A stretch of 64,000 bases of DNA from Phoenix dactylifera. Lineage: Eukaryota; Streptophyta; Magnoliopsida; Arecales; Arecaceae. The stretch lies in assembly GCF_009389715.1 (NCBI RefSeq), contig NW_024068188.1, forward strand, positions 62,001-126,000. The letters run 5' to 3'. Below are positions 48,588 to 61,569 of this stretch, one piece after another. The translations under genes were made by a program, and so were the position numbers. The notes beneath the pieces were generated by a model. The model was not told the DNA's origin and ran no database searches. It was given only the letters and a program-made list of their open reading frames with translations. Numbering within the stretch: the stretch's first letter is position 1; each line of letters opens with the position of its first letter.

Positions 48588-48899
48588 TCTTTTTTGCATA
48601 TATACTTTTCTAAATATACAAAATTGCATGGATATTCTTGTAAAATTGTTATTTGCTTGTATACCTTTATAAATATTTCTATTTACATGTCTATCTATTA
48701 AGGGCATTTTAGTCATTTTAATTTGAAACCGATAATTTCTTAACGGCATCAACTGGTATGGGTACATATGCAAAAATAAAGATAAAAAATGATAGAATAG
48801 CAAAACAAGTATTTTACAAGGATATACATATAAATATCAATTTTGGAAGAATATTCATGCAAAATCCGATATTTAGAAAGATATTCATGTAAAAAATCT
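48588..48899. mobile_element. MITE of the 'GAATACCCT' TIR family, near SWEET copy B
   Basis: The right arm, inverted, reads ACATGAATATCTTTCTAAA..GGATTTTGCATGAATATTC and is close to the left arm of the element at 34503. The left arm TTTTTTGCATATATACTTTT is its diverged inverse. The 310-bp unit lies 130 bp beyond the stop codon of SWEET copy B, so it may overlap that gene's 3' UTR or polyadenylation site. Confidence 0.65.
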
Positions 48900-49028
48900 T
48901 TAAAAACAAGAAAATCCACATTAAGAACTTAGATTTCTCAAAACAAGTTGCACAATTGGAAGTAACTCTAGCTTATAAGATTCCCTCACTTGTAAGAGAG
49001 TTGGATCATCTTGAGAGGTGCTATGTTC

Positions 49029-51642
49029 TTAACTCCCCAAACGATCATTTTGGTGCCAATATGAGTGCAGCTCATAAGCAGTCATGGACAAGGATCTCAC
49101 AACTTTGTTTAAGCTAGTTTGGCGGGGTATTGATGGTTTTGGTAGGCTGCTACCTTTGTTCAAATGCCTCTGTTGAGCTGCATGGAAGCTATTCTTGCCT
49201 TCATATCCTTGCATCTCCACTTCGCCCACAAGGTGTGCTGAGCCCTCCTCTTCATCTGTCTCTGCTGCCTTTGCCAACGGCGTCTTCCTTTTATATATAG
49301 CATAGAGGACCAGTTGAACCGAGCCTAATGCAAAACCAACACAATTTGGAACCTACAAAAAAACATCACTTAGAATATCAAATTAGTGACCCGAAATCTA
49401 AATTCCTGGTTCAACTTTAATTATTTGAGTCCTTTGCTTGGTAGACCATATATTTAATCTTCATAGATTAACTTAACAGCCCAAATAAATGTTGCTTGAG
49501 ACAAGGTTCAACTTTTAAGAGATCACTCTCAATGTTGTACTATAGAGGGCAAGTCTTGGCGCAACGTTAAGATTGCCTTGCTAGGACTTGAGTATTGTGG
49601 ATTCAAAACATGAAAATAACCTTTGCACGTAGGGATCAATTAGCTTTGTATGTTTGGCTCTCTCTAGACCTTATGGATGAACAGCCTCTTTTTTTTCACT
49701 CTCAGTGTTCCACCATAAGCAGATTTAGATCTTCCAAATTTCGCTTGTGCAAACCAAGGGTTAGCTCGGGACAAGTTTCATGCATGCTGTACTTTAGGCC
49801 AATGGGAAAATATAGGCTACAGAACAGAAGGAATACCTCCTCTAATACTCCCTAACCCCCAGACATGACAATGTAGTATTCTACTACACAATTTCGATTC
49901 CCTAGCAATCACCAAGAGACTTTTACTAGCAGAGTAGGTAGCACCATTATTCAATCTATGCATTAGACTGCTAGTTTTAAAGCAATGCGAGCTCATGTGC
50001 TAGAATCAATACTTGGAATTCAGATTAAAACCAAGTTTAGATGAACCTATACCCCTAATGAAGAAGGCAGGGATCAATCTGAACCCTCTGTTGGAATGGG
50101 CAAAGTAACAAAATTTTCATGGACACAAGTTACTAATCATTGGGAAATACTAAAGGACCTAATGTGCCAAAGTATGCAGTCTTTTCCTTACATTACTTAT
50201 ATCTTTTATTATGCTTCCTTGTGTTTTTTTTTAATCATTTTTCATACATTTTCCTTGGAATCTTTTAGATATGGTTGATGGTTAGGGAGATCATACAGAA
50301 AGTTTGTATCTACAAGCTTAAGAAAAACTTTCTTGCATAGTAAAATCAACTAAAAAGAACTTACACCAATGAAGTAATCTTGTACGAGCAGAGAGTAGAC
50401 ACTCCATACTCCACCATTGAGGAAGAGGAAGAAGGAGAGGAAGAAGGGCATGTACTCAACACTCATCGTTTTCACCACCATTCTCTGCATAACAAAGGGA
50501 TCATGTAGTTGGTCTCAGCCTCAATAAATTTATATGAGTGTATAGGTATTGCAGTGCATAACAGTTATGTATCTTTATAACATTATACACCATTACCAAG
50601 CAACATAAAGTTTAAAGACTATATTTTGATTTGTTTATCGGTGTGTTATACAAACAATCATTCCTGGCCAGTATAATTGAAAAGAGAGTTACAGGGTTAC
50701 ATATTTGTTATCTTAAAAGAAACTAATAACTTGCATGAATTTGTCTTTGCTCAAAAGACAAATGAATTGGTCATGCTAATACATTACACATTTTAGAAGC
50801 ATTTATGATATTATACAAATTAAGCATCAAATATAGCTTATTCAATTCCCACATTTATATTGTGTAATCCGCGTGGGTTGATATTAACAAGGGGAACAAA
50901 AAATTTGCTTTGCATACCATAGCTGCCAAGGGCGAAGCATACATGCCCACGGTCAAAGCTGCACACAAGAACCCTATCACAGTAAGCCGGACACTCCCAT
51001 GGATTGCCAGAAGAGTGACCAGTATCACCAACCCCAAAAATCCCACATTCAAAACTGCCACCAACTTTGCCATCTTCACCTGAAATCAAATATCAAACAG
51101 CCAAATATAACCCAGCCTACTTGAGTTCACACTTTCTTCCATGGACAAAGAGAAGGAAACAAAGCCATCACCCTTGTGTCCCTGGGAGCGTAGACGAGAT
51201 AAAGAGTCACATAGATGGCCTGCAACACGGTTCCAATGCCATTAACCGTGACCACGAGGAGACCTCCAGGCTTGAGGAGACCATAAAAAGTCCACAGTGA
51301 AGTACTGAGTAAAGTGGTGACATAAGGCTGCCATTTGAAACTCTCGGTGGATTTCTTCTTCACCACCCGCCGGAAGGTGCCTCTGAACCATCACATCCAA
51401 CAAAACACCACCTCAAAACTAAGTAAGAAGTGATAATATAACAATAACAGCTGTTTAGTGTTTGAAGAAGGGGAGCTTCATGAACTCACATGGGAGAAGC
51501 AAAGACTAGTATGGATATCACATTCCCTGACAAAAAACCAAGCAACTCATCATATGTCGCCATGTAAATGATAAGAAGAGGTACTTGGGAAGAAGGGAGA
51601 CTTACCCACAATTCCAACAATGAAGCTTGGATCTAGTGCCAT
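49029..51642 (-). CDS. SWEET sugar transporter, clade IV (copy B)
   Basis: SWEET16/17-type uniporter, expected in the vacuolar membrane. Six exons on minus: 51606-51642, 51490-51526, 51172-51382, 50918-51079, 50365-50484 and 49029-49352; in phase, 296 aa. The start MALDPSFIVGIVGNVISILV and the body match the clade IV consensus ([47 protein letters not shown]). Pocket residues Trp55, Asn72, Trp176 and Asn192 are kept; residue 193 is Cys where Gly is usual (VPNCVG). The C-tail is about 80 aa, hydrophilic and Ser/Lys-rich, much longer than in copy A. Exons 2, 3 and 5 (37, 211 and 120 nt) are the same size as in copy A. An out-of-frame upstream ATG at 51647 opens a 4-codon ORF overlapping the main start, which has the better context (GCCATGG). 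Introns are short, about 80-120 bp up to 1 kb. Confidence 0.94.
49548..49695 (+). mobile_element. tRNA-headed SINE fragment
   Basis: An A-box-like TTGGCGCAACGTTAAGATTG, a B-box-like GTGGATTCAAAAC and a T-rich 3' end (CCTCTTTTTTTT) give the pattern of an Au-like SINE. It is in intron 5 of SWEET copy B, antisense to the gene. The body is diverged. Confidence 0.55.
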
Positions 51643-53030
51643 GGCATGGACCTCGGAGCTAGAGGAAATGAAAGTCCAGGGAAGTATAAGCGGATGAAGA
51701 GAGGATAGAATATGTGGTTGGCAGAAGAAGAGCAATAACCCATCACCAACTCTATCGATCCAGAGCGGTTCCCCTATCCTTTCGAATGGGGTCCCGTGCC
51801 TTTCTTTTGTGGTGTCCCTATCCCTCTGTCCTTATCGTTGTCTCCCCCTACGCCAAAAGCGAAGGGGTTCCATAGTTCATTCACGTACAGTCTTGGTCTA
51901 ATTTTGCCGACTTAAGTGATAGGAGCATTGCTACTGTCCACTACTATCGTCGGTAGGCAGAAAGAAGTTGATATATATGATTGAATTTTTGTTCGCTCTA
52001 ACTAAAGGCACAATTACAATACACAAAAAATATAACACAAAACTTTGCACCCATCATCCAATTCAATATTAATAATCGAAAATCTAAAATATATATGATT
52101 TAAAGAATCCTAGTTTATGCATCAAATCATCTCAAATATATAGTTGTAATTTCAATTGATTTGATATATGGACTAGTAATCTCTACATCGTACGATTTTT
52201 TTGTACATAGATATTTTAAGACCTTTTAGATCACATCCGCTAGCCTATAATTTTATTTTTCAATCATTAATGTTGAATTTGGTGGTGGGTGGCGGATGTA
52301 AAAGGAAGGCCTTTACGCCTCATGTGAATCATAATTCTAATTGATACATTTCCATGCACCAGCAGGCATCCCCTTTTAACCATCTTCTTCGATTCCATTC
52401 TATTCTCTTTTTGAGATGATTCTATCCAATTCATTCTCAAGAAATGAGTTACCATAAGAAATCATCATTTGATTTTCTCCATCCTTTTTGAGGGCCTTAA
52501 ATGCATTAATAATCGAGATTATTTTTACGAAAAGATAATCGTGTACCATGCTTGCAGGAGTTACTCAAATCTTCGCAAAGTATAAGATGAAAAAGAAAAA
52601 CATTAATTCAAAACGACAATTAGTATTTTTGAAATCCATAGTATTAGAATCATGACCATAAGTAAGGTAAAGGGATCCAATTTGTCATGAAACAGAAATT
52701 ACACAAGATCTGGTTACTGGTGAATCCACACTACCTCAGTTCCTTGTGTTTCTAATGGCACATCACATAGCCACTCGTCTTTTATACAAAGCAAGCATAC
52801 TAAATATAACTCACAACAATCGAGGGATGGGGAAAAAACATGCTGCAGCTACCATATGCTAATCCTATTTGGGATCATCATAAAAAACATGGGCTCTTTC
52901 CACAGCTTAGCTTGAAAACAATACAATGTCCATGTTGTTCATCAATCACTTAGCTGAGAACAATACCATCAAAAATAACTTGCCATCAATTCCATGGATA
53001 AAAGGATGAAAAGATCGCCGCACTAGTACT
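51643..53030. other. Promoter of SWEET copy B and 3' flank of MFP
   Basis: The left part should carry the leader and promoter of SWEET copy B; the right part the 3' UTR of MFP. No further gene or transposon is seen. Confidence 0.4.
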
Positions 53031-56000
53031 CTATAATCGGGACTTGGCTTGATTAACCTGGGCACTCTGCATCCATTAAAGATACATTTAGATGATGAAA
53101 TGGACAAACTACATTGCTCAATGCACCATTCAAAGAAAAGAATTCAACTCTCACCAGAGGTATGCCTCTTGTGGCTCTTTCTTTCAGATATGCGCAAGGC
53201 TTGAAAAAATCGCCATACATCTTTGACCATTCCTCCAGTCTAGAAAATACATAATTTGCCCCTAAAGAGTCGGCCCAAAACATAGTGCCACCCCTGGTGT
53301 CAAGAAATGATGTCAAGTGCAGCTTTGTAGCAGCCTACTTAGCAAGTAACCAAGAATCACTTACTAATGTTAATGACAAAGAATATGACCTGTATGAGGG
53401 AAAACCCATGCCCATGATGGAGGCAATATCAAGATCCGATGACTTGGAAGCAATTCCTTCATCGAGGACACGACAAGCCTCATTTACAACAGGGAAGAAT
53501 ATCATCTCTATTATATCTTTATCTGCTAGCTCGATCACCTGCACTCATCCCTAAAATACATTAATGCATCTGATGCATTTTGAAGTTTCCAATAAGTGGC
53601 AACTCTGGTTTAATTGTGGGAGCACAGCATAAGAAACAAAATAATTATATCAACAATCAACAAGTTGCAAATAGTAATATTATTTGAATTAATAGCAATG
53701 ATGTTGATTATCACATGGGAAAAGGATGAAGTTTAACAAAGAAACCCAGACTGTTTCGACACTATGTGCAGATAAGGCGGAAGTAATCAAGTAAAATTTA
53801 GTCCTAAAATAAGAACAGGATTCAGTTTTTAGAGAAAACAAGGAGACCTTGGGGCCTTGGGTAACAGCAGATATGCTCCTTGATTTCTCAATGTACTTCT
53901 TTATATCAGGATCTGGACTAGCCTTCCATTTTTCATCATACACATAGAACCCCTTGCGCGAAGATTCACCTGTCATAAATGTTACAACTTACAAAGGTGT
54001 ATGGGTACTGAAATTTTGGGCTCTGATGCGGTAGATGGATTGGCAAGTGAATTGCCATAAGGCCTAAAGGAGGATATTGACATAATCTTGCACTAATTCT
54101 ATAGCAGTCAAAAAACATTAGTACCTATCCTTTTATCCTGAAGCATAATGGGTATCAACATTGACCTGTAGCATCTCTCAGGGAAACTTTGGAGGTATTG
54201 GGTACCAGTAGCCACAGCGACCTTGAACCCAACCAGATCAGCCAGTCTGTGTAGACACAGCAATAAAAGGCCTTAGGTCACTCAATTACATAGGAAACAA
54301 GCAACAATCTTTCTGCTCTCCCCAACCTCAGACCAGATGACTTATCAAATCCATTGCCTAGTCATATGCAATATGGACAGTTCTAATAAGAAAGATAAAT
54401 CCAAATTCCAGTTTCAAAGTAAGATTTATTAATACCTGAAAGGCCCCATTGGCATTCCAAATTTGGTAATCACACGATCAATCTGATACACATCTAAGCC
54501 ATGATCAACAAGTAAAGCGGCTGCCTGTGAGTAAGGAAAAAACATCCGATTGACAGCAAAACCAGTACAGTTCCCAACAACAATAGGGGTTTTATGAATC
54601 TTCCTTGCAACACCTAGCAAGTCCACAACAACTTGTGGAGAGGTTGTACGAGTATAAACTATCTCCAAAAGCGGCATGACATGGGCAGGACTGCAGAATA
54701 AGAACACATCAGATGGAGGTACAAAAATAAAAAGAAACGTTGCGCTTAAAATCGCATTACCTAAAAAAATGTGCACCCACAATACGATCTTGCGACATAG
54801 TCTTCTCTCCGATTGAATTTAAGTCAATCGTCGAAGTGTTACTAGCAAGTATGCAATGAGGAGGGCAGTATTTTTCCAGATCAGCAAATATTTGCTGCTT
54901 TAAAGACACATTCTCGATAACTGCCTGTCACAACTTACAAATGTTTAAGGCCAATCAAACAGAAAAAGCAAGAGTTGAAAAGACAAATAAAAGTTTCAGA
55001 GGATTGGAATGAGAAAGCTAAAAGGAAAAGATTAACTATGAAGTTACCTCAATGACCATGTCCACATCTTTGAAGTGCTCATAGTCAAGAACACCTATGA
55101 GGAGAGAGAGGGCCTTCCCGCATTCCTCTTGAGTCATTTTTCTTTTCTTGACATAACCCTGCAAATTGGCTGAAAAGAAACCTAGAAAGTAAGTATAATA
55201 GCTATCATGCATGTGAAAAAGAAAGAGATATAGAATTTAGAAAAAAAATGTCCCCTATATAATGAGGAGGTTAATTGAAGTCACAGTAACCTTTGACTTT
55301 GCCAACCCCTGACTGTAAGAAGTTCTCATTTACTTCTTTTAGGATTACCAAATAATTGCTCAGTATCAGTGCAGTGGCAATTCCAGAACCCATTAAACCT
55401 CCTCCAACGATCGCAACTTTACGTATTCTTCTGGGCGTCAAGCCTATGTCGGTAATGCCGGGAACCTATCACATCACAAAGTGTACAAACTAATAGGTTC
55501 ACTGAAAAAGAAACTCAACATAGCCTCCTAAACATGCATGGCCTCCAAAATAGTGCAATATTCTTCAATGAAAACAATGGAAAATAGCCTCCTATACAAT
55601 ATCTGTTACGAAATTCTATTATCAAGGAGCTTTCTGGAAAAACTTCATCAGGATCACATGAGAAAATGTCTACTGACAATAGTTTCCCATAACTAATCAC
55701 AGCAAAACAAGTAAACTTGAATAGCTGCAGTTAATCAAAATGATTAAGAGAAAGTTCCGGGACCAGTAGGCTATACCATCAGGTTTACCTACGCATGTGC
55801 ACAGATTTTGTACCTTAAAAACTAGCCCGTTTCAAAACCAAGGTTATTGCAGAGTTGTCAAGAAACCAGTTTCTAGAAATATAGAAGCATGGTATACAAT
55901 CTGTTTGTTGTTTCAAGCATCAAATCCTTAGATCAATAAATTGTCATTCTTAATTTTGTCAGTTTGGCAGCAAACATCACCTCATGAATTCATGTGGTAG

Positions 56001-59000
56001 TAGTTTTATTTATCTTAACGATGGGATCACAGGGAATTATGGTGCATCAAATTTAGAAAAAAAAAGGACATGAGTACAGCATTAGAAGACTGAGAACAAA
56101 GTTTAATCCATAAACATGGCACATGGAGAAGCAAAAATGTACTAAATGCATATAACCTCAAATGCCACACAGAATTCCATTAACCTTTGAGGTCGCACGT
56201 TGTGCAAAGAAGATGTGCATCAAGCTCTTGCTTGTCTCAGAAGATTGAAGCATCCGAGAAGAGTACAATTCCTGTCAACACCAAATGTTAGACAAATGAA
56301 AAAAGTTTGATAACTGGCTCTACTAGGAGATACAGCAAAATAATAAACTTACCTTCCAAAGTCCGGCTAGGGGTCCTGAAACTATACCCTCTTCAATGAC
56401 ATCAATACAAATCAGAGGATGTTGGAGTTTAGCAGCTTGTTTTTGAGCCTGATCTCTTGCAAAATTGAGAATTTCTCTAGCCATCCCAAGAGGCTCTAAT
56501 TTGTCAGTTCTGTAAAGACTTTTAATCCATGGCCTTCTTAATTCAACAATGTCCAAAGCCCAAGAACGAGCAGTCTTGACCAGTTCATCGGGTGAAACAA
56601 TGGCGTCCACAAGACCCAATGCATGAGCTTCGTCTCCATTCATTGACTTGGACATCTATGCAGAGAAATAGAATATGAAAGTGATGATCCATGAAATTTG
56701 ACTTAAGAACTGAAGGTAGATGATTTTTTAACAAAAACAACAATAATAGGCAACAAAAATTAAGAGCAAATTACCAGCATCATTTCAAGAGCTTTTGAAA
56801 GACCGACAAGGCGTGGAAGACGTTGTGTCCCTGGAACAAGGAAAGTATGTCTGATAGTGCAAAAGAATGCAAAGGTAAATAGCACAACAACCTGTTTATG
56901 AGAGAGACAAGTTTGTAAAGTCCTTTGCCTACCTCATTACTCTGTGCTAGTCAATGGGCACAGTATTACCAAACCATAAAAAGAGTATTTACTCTGTGCT
57001 AGTTAAACTTAAAAGAATGCATAAAAAGAGGTCATTGCAATAAGTAATGAAAGATAAACATGAAGAATTACGGTAAAATACATCATCATAAATGAGCAAT
57101 CATACGAGGGCAGTTGATAAGAGATATTATGAAAATAAATAAATAAACAAAAAAAAGGCTAATATAAGCAATACTATAGCACATTAATTAAGTAAAAAAG
57201 GTTGTTAAGGTATCATCAGAAATATCATAGCATAGTAACATAACATGAGTTATGTGTGCACCGACTAGTCATAGAGTTAAATTTTAAATATTTTTCTTCT
57301 ATTTTTCTTGAATGATCGATCGGTTAGCAAGTTCAGAGTTAGCTATAATGGAGGGAGTGTTGACATCCATCACTTGTCATGTGACACATCATCAACCTTC
57401 ATCAACCTAAGGTATATAAATGCTCAAGTTTACATTAAAAGCCAATTCACCAAATACTATATATTTGCTTTAATGCCTATTTAACAACTGCTCTCCTCCC
57501 CTACTCAAAAGAAAAAAAAATGCTGGTTGAACACTATTTGAAGCAAGGTTCACCGTCTTGGTACCAGACCTCATACCGGTGCCACACTAGCACGGTGTCG
57601 GTATGGTATGGTACGGAATTTTTTTAGCGTACCGAATGTCGATACGCCACCCATACCAGTACCGAACCGGTACGGTATGCCCCGTACCGCCCGATTTGAT
57701 TTGAAGTGATCAAATCCCACCTCCCGAACTGGCACGGTACTTTGGATTTTCGTGCTATGTTCTCCAAAATCACAAAATATGTTTTCCACATTTAACTGGT
57801 GAATAGGTATTACATGCAGTACCAAATTATTAGCAAAAAAAAAAGGAGGAAAACTCATAAGAATGGGTGATAATAAGCTGCTTAACATGGTACATAAATG
57901 GTCCTTGAAAATATAATAGTCTAAACTCTCAAGATCATTCTACTGTATGTGGTTAATATGTATAAAACCCTATTCATAGTTTCAAAGCTAACCAAGCTAT
58001 TAAGCATGTGCTAGATAATTTCTGACTTGAACCCTAACCAAAATATAAATGTTGAAGGGTATGCCGCATATTCTTCCACAATTACCAAGCCTACATCATT
58101 GCATATGGAGACAGTGGTTCGGCTCAACCATTATAGAAAGCTTAGAGCTAGAAACCTGTGCAACATGGTATTATAAGAGAAATAATGCAACCACTTTTGC
58201 AATTCCAAGGAAGATTTCCCAAATGCCTAAGACCATGTTCTATCTCACTAATATATGAATTTAGAATTTACTTTTAAGGAACCCACTTTATTATAGTTCA
58301 TGCATTATGCAAGAAAAACTCTTCTTCTGTAAACTGGCAAGGAGAACATGTTTACAAAAATACCTCCCATGCCGGGAATAATTCCAAGCCGAAGTTCAGG
58401 CAAACCCAGTTGAGCAGTAGAAGTAGAAATTCGACCATGACATGCCTGACCAGGGAAAAATGACCATGTTACATAAAATAGCTTAACTTCAGAAGCAAAC
58501 TAAAACTGAGGTGAAAAGTAATTTAGTAATATATACCAACACATACCATTGCAACCTCAAGTCCACCACCAAGAGCAAGGCCATCGATAGCTGCCACTGA
58601 AGGTTTTCTAGCACCTGACAAGAGGAAAAATATGGGGAAAAAGTGATATAAAATCTTCTAAAAATAATAGATGCTAAAAAGAATCAAGCTAAAAACTCTA
58701 GCTTATACCTTCTAAAGTGTCATTGAGAAAATCATTTGCTGAGAAATCAACCTTTGCCTGCTTCGCTGATGGTATAAAAAAGTAAAATTAACAAAACAAA
58801 GAAAGCATATGATAGGAAAAATGTTGAATGTCAGATGCATGCTAATCTTACTTTTTCCCTCTTGAAATGCACTGATATCAAAACCTCCTGAGAACTTCCC
58901 TCCTGCACCTGTCCGATTGTCACAAGGTGTAAGTGTAATCATATAATGTCTAACAGAAATCTGTTCAAAACAGAAGACTCTGTTACATAAACTGCTAGAT

Positions 59001-59676
59001 ACCTGTGAGGACAATCGCTTTCACATCATCTCTTCTCAAAGCTTCTTCATAATTCTCTTTTAGGCTGACTAGTACTGCAAAAAGAAACCAGACAACATAT
59101 TTCTATTGAATTTAATTAGAAAAATGATACTTCAACAGTTCAAAGGAAACCATAATTTTTCAATACTGAATAAGAGTAGATCTAACATCAGGGTATTCCA
59201 AAAAAAGAAATAATTATGGATAAAGTACATGAAATGCAGTATCTTTGTCAACTCATGCCAAACCAATTTACCAATCAAGGTGCTGAGTAATGCAGCAACT
59301 GACCCCAAAGCTTAGTGATACACTATCCCTAAACTTAATGTATCCACCTACAAAGCTTAGTGCTACATTAAATTTTGCTAAGAGTGAATTCACTTAAACC
59401 ATTTAATGCAAGGCCATTGAAAAAGAAAAATTCAAAAAAATCTAAATGATCAAATCGCATAAACTAGATGAAATCATCATCCAAGCTGAAAAACACATCA
59501 TATATAATATTTTCTAGGTCCAAATACACGTCCCAGGAATAAAAGGATGCAAAGCGGAAATTTCAAAAGCAAGAGAAGGTACCATCCAAGGAGAGGGCAT
59601 TAACGGGAGGGTTGACAATGGTTATGGCAGCGACCCCGTCCGCTCCCACCTCCATCTCCGTCCTACCCCTTCCCAT
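53031..59676 (-). CDS. MFP2: Peroxisomal multifunctional beta-oxidation protein (MFP2-like)
   Basis: Enoyl-CoA hydratase plus L-3-hydroxyacyl-CoA dehydrogenase of the peroxisomal matrix. Eighteen exons on minus: 59583-59676, 59003-59074, 58852-58908, 58709-58765, 58547-58614, 58364-58445, 56775-56830, 56353-56655, 56185-56271, 55291-55465, 55048-55169, 54761-54924, 54436-54690, 54125-54246, 53848-53969, 53390-53538, 53155-53293 and 53031-53066. All have GT-AG borders and phase holds throughout; 719 aa against about 725 in Arabidopsis MFP2. Hydratase/isomerase part: ALGGGLEVAM and LGLPELRLGIIPG, with the two catalytic Glu at 113 and 133. NAD-binding GGGLMGSG at 313-320. Dehydrogenase motif GAHFFSPAHVMPLLE with His443 and Glu455; then GNCTGFAVNRMFF and the C-terminal helical repeat. 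It ends in the peroxisome signal SRL. Residue 142 is Met where Phe is usual (PGFGG). MFP2 is closer than AIM1 (IIEMIFFPVVNEACRV, DLDIASIMGMGFP). Confidence 0.95.
57547..57745 (+). repeat. CCGGTACC-type repeat in MFP intron 6
   Basis: Starts CAAGGTTCACCG and continues with many overlapping GGTACGG/CCGTACC palindromes. Same family as the block at 14320-14553. It lies inside the 1.5-kb intron 6, the longest intron of the gene. Non-coding. Confidence 0.55.
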
Positions 59677-60159
59677 CTCTCTCCCTCTCTCTAGAGTGGA
59701 TTTATTTTACTGCGGAAGTGCGGAATTTGCGACCAGCCCGGCGGCTAAAGTTCTTTACGAGGAGAAACTTCGGTGCTGTGGCCGCAGAGATGGCTGATGA
59801 GGCGCTGCACGGTCCACAAGATCTATGCGAAAATGGCCGACAGAGGGGGACGGACGGCCTAATTTGGCATGGAATATAAGGATTGGAGGCGGCAATCACA
59901 CCGGGAGTGGTCGTACCGCTGGTACTGGGTTTTTCGGCAATAAAAGCCGGTGGTCACCCTCCCTAGCCTCCGTTTTAATTCAGATAATAATAATAATAAT
60001 TAGAAAAATTAGCAGGAATTGCTCGAGCCAGGGCAATTTAATGCCTTCTTTGATGTATTACCAACTTTGCCGTCTTAAAATTAGTGCATAGAAAGATAAT
60101 TTCTACTGTATCTCAAGCTTCATCTTTTCCTACGCAATCAAAAAAAAAAAAATAGTTCA
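59677..60159. promoter_or_regulatory. Probable MFP promoter and 5' flank
   Basis: On the minus strand, AAAATAAATCC at about 59701-59711 could serve as a TATA-like box, with a start in the CT/GA-rich stretch 25-30 bp upstream of the ATG at 59676. The segment to about 59960 is GC-rich without a coding signal. An A run at about 60139-60152 precedes the SINE. Confidence 0.35.
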
Positions 60160-60405
60160 CCACCGAGGTGGTAGCACGGTAGAAATGGAGCTTTGATTCT
60201 ACCGAAAAGGCTCAGATTCGAAACGTGCGGACGTCGATTAAATGTGGAGACCGGATATCTCTCGCTTGGTTTGCCTGGTGGAATCGCTATTTGGTCTGTC
60301 ATTTACTTAGGTGGTGCTGATATGACGTACTCACATAGTCACATGATGATAGGGTCGCCACGCTGGTGGAGCTCTACTACGGATGGGAAGGATATAAGTA
60401 AAAAA
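60160..60405 (+). mobile_element. Long tRNA-headed SINE, copy 2
   Basis: An A-box-like ACCGAGGTGGTAGCACGG and a B-box-like CAGATTCGAAACG are followed by GTCGATTAAATGTGGAGACC and a body that follows copy 1 (minus strand, 43331-43677) to an A-rich end near 60400. It is shorter and more diverged than copy 1. Confidence 0.65.
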
Positions 60406-61569
60406 GGTTCTACCCCATCGAACATTCTCCAGCGAGAAGATATATATTTAAACTTAGTCTGATATAACTCATTGGACATCATTTTATATATATATAAAAA
60501 TTTATGTTTAAATTTAGCCTAGTCTATAACCCAACTCATCGAACATGAATATTATGTACCCAATCGTGCCCAATCGTTCAAACAAATTTTTTTTAATTGA
60601 TTTAGTTTTGATTTTAAAAATCCGATTTAAATGGGTTCGGTTCAAAATAATCCTAACATGATTATCATCCGATCTATGCATGCCTCTAATTACTGCAAAA
60701 ACAATATCATCTTGAATAAAACTAGCACGACAGAAATCATCACTAGGCGCTCAAATCAGCCTCATTGACTGATAACTAGAGAAAAAGAGATGGTGGGCTG
60801 TCTGTTTCCAAGATGAACATCTTGGACTCGCCAAGTTGGGAGCTAATAATTACATACAAGAAGAAGGAGGCGAGGCGTAAAAAAGATAGGTTAATATTGA
60901 AACTCCATGAAAATTTTTCTCTAGTGCTCATTTTAAGATGGCAAAGTTGGCTACACCCGGAAGAGGGCATTTAAAGAGCTTTGAGCAAAGCAATCTCTTC
61001 TATGACAATATCATTGATCATTCAAAAGATCTAAATAAATTATAAATAAGCTGTGCTACCTGATACAAATTTCGAACATGAAAAATCACATATTGATCCA
61101 TGCCCTCACGTGTAATTTTTTGTATGATATTTTCAACTTACTTTAATGTTCATTGTTGATGTCATATTCTTGCCGATTATATTGTTTCCACTATCTTCTT
61201 TTGCTCTTTAAGAGTCGTATTCTACTAATTTTTTTATAGTATTTTTTGGAGCAAGAACTTTTGCAATTATTAAGTATATTGCTTGATCTTTGATTTTAAG
61301 ATTATAATATTTAACTTACTTTGGTTCTGCCGCTGCCCTTCTTGGAAACGCTATTTTTGGCGTCTGTTGCGTACGTAATTTATGTATAAAATATATCCTG
61401 GATGGCGCAAGACAATGACTTTGGAGCCACCAGATTCTAGCTTATTGTGAGGCAGGTAAAACTTCACTACCTTCGCACCTGGCGATTTTTATTATTTAAA
61501 ATACATATACATAGGATCAGTTTTAAAATTTATATTTGAGAAAATAAAATCACAAAAACTAAGATGGGA
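60406..61569. other. Intergenic, nothing recognised
   Basis: AT-rich sequence without gene, RNA or transposon signals that I can support. Confidence 0.45.

Noticed and set aside
53285-53554. An 89-codon plus-strand frame in the MFP locus
   Set aside because: Antisense to MFP exon 16, whose splice borders and protein match are clear on the minus strand.
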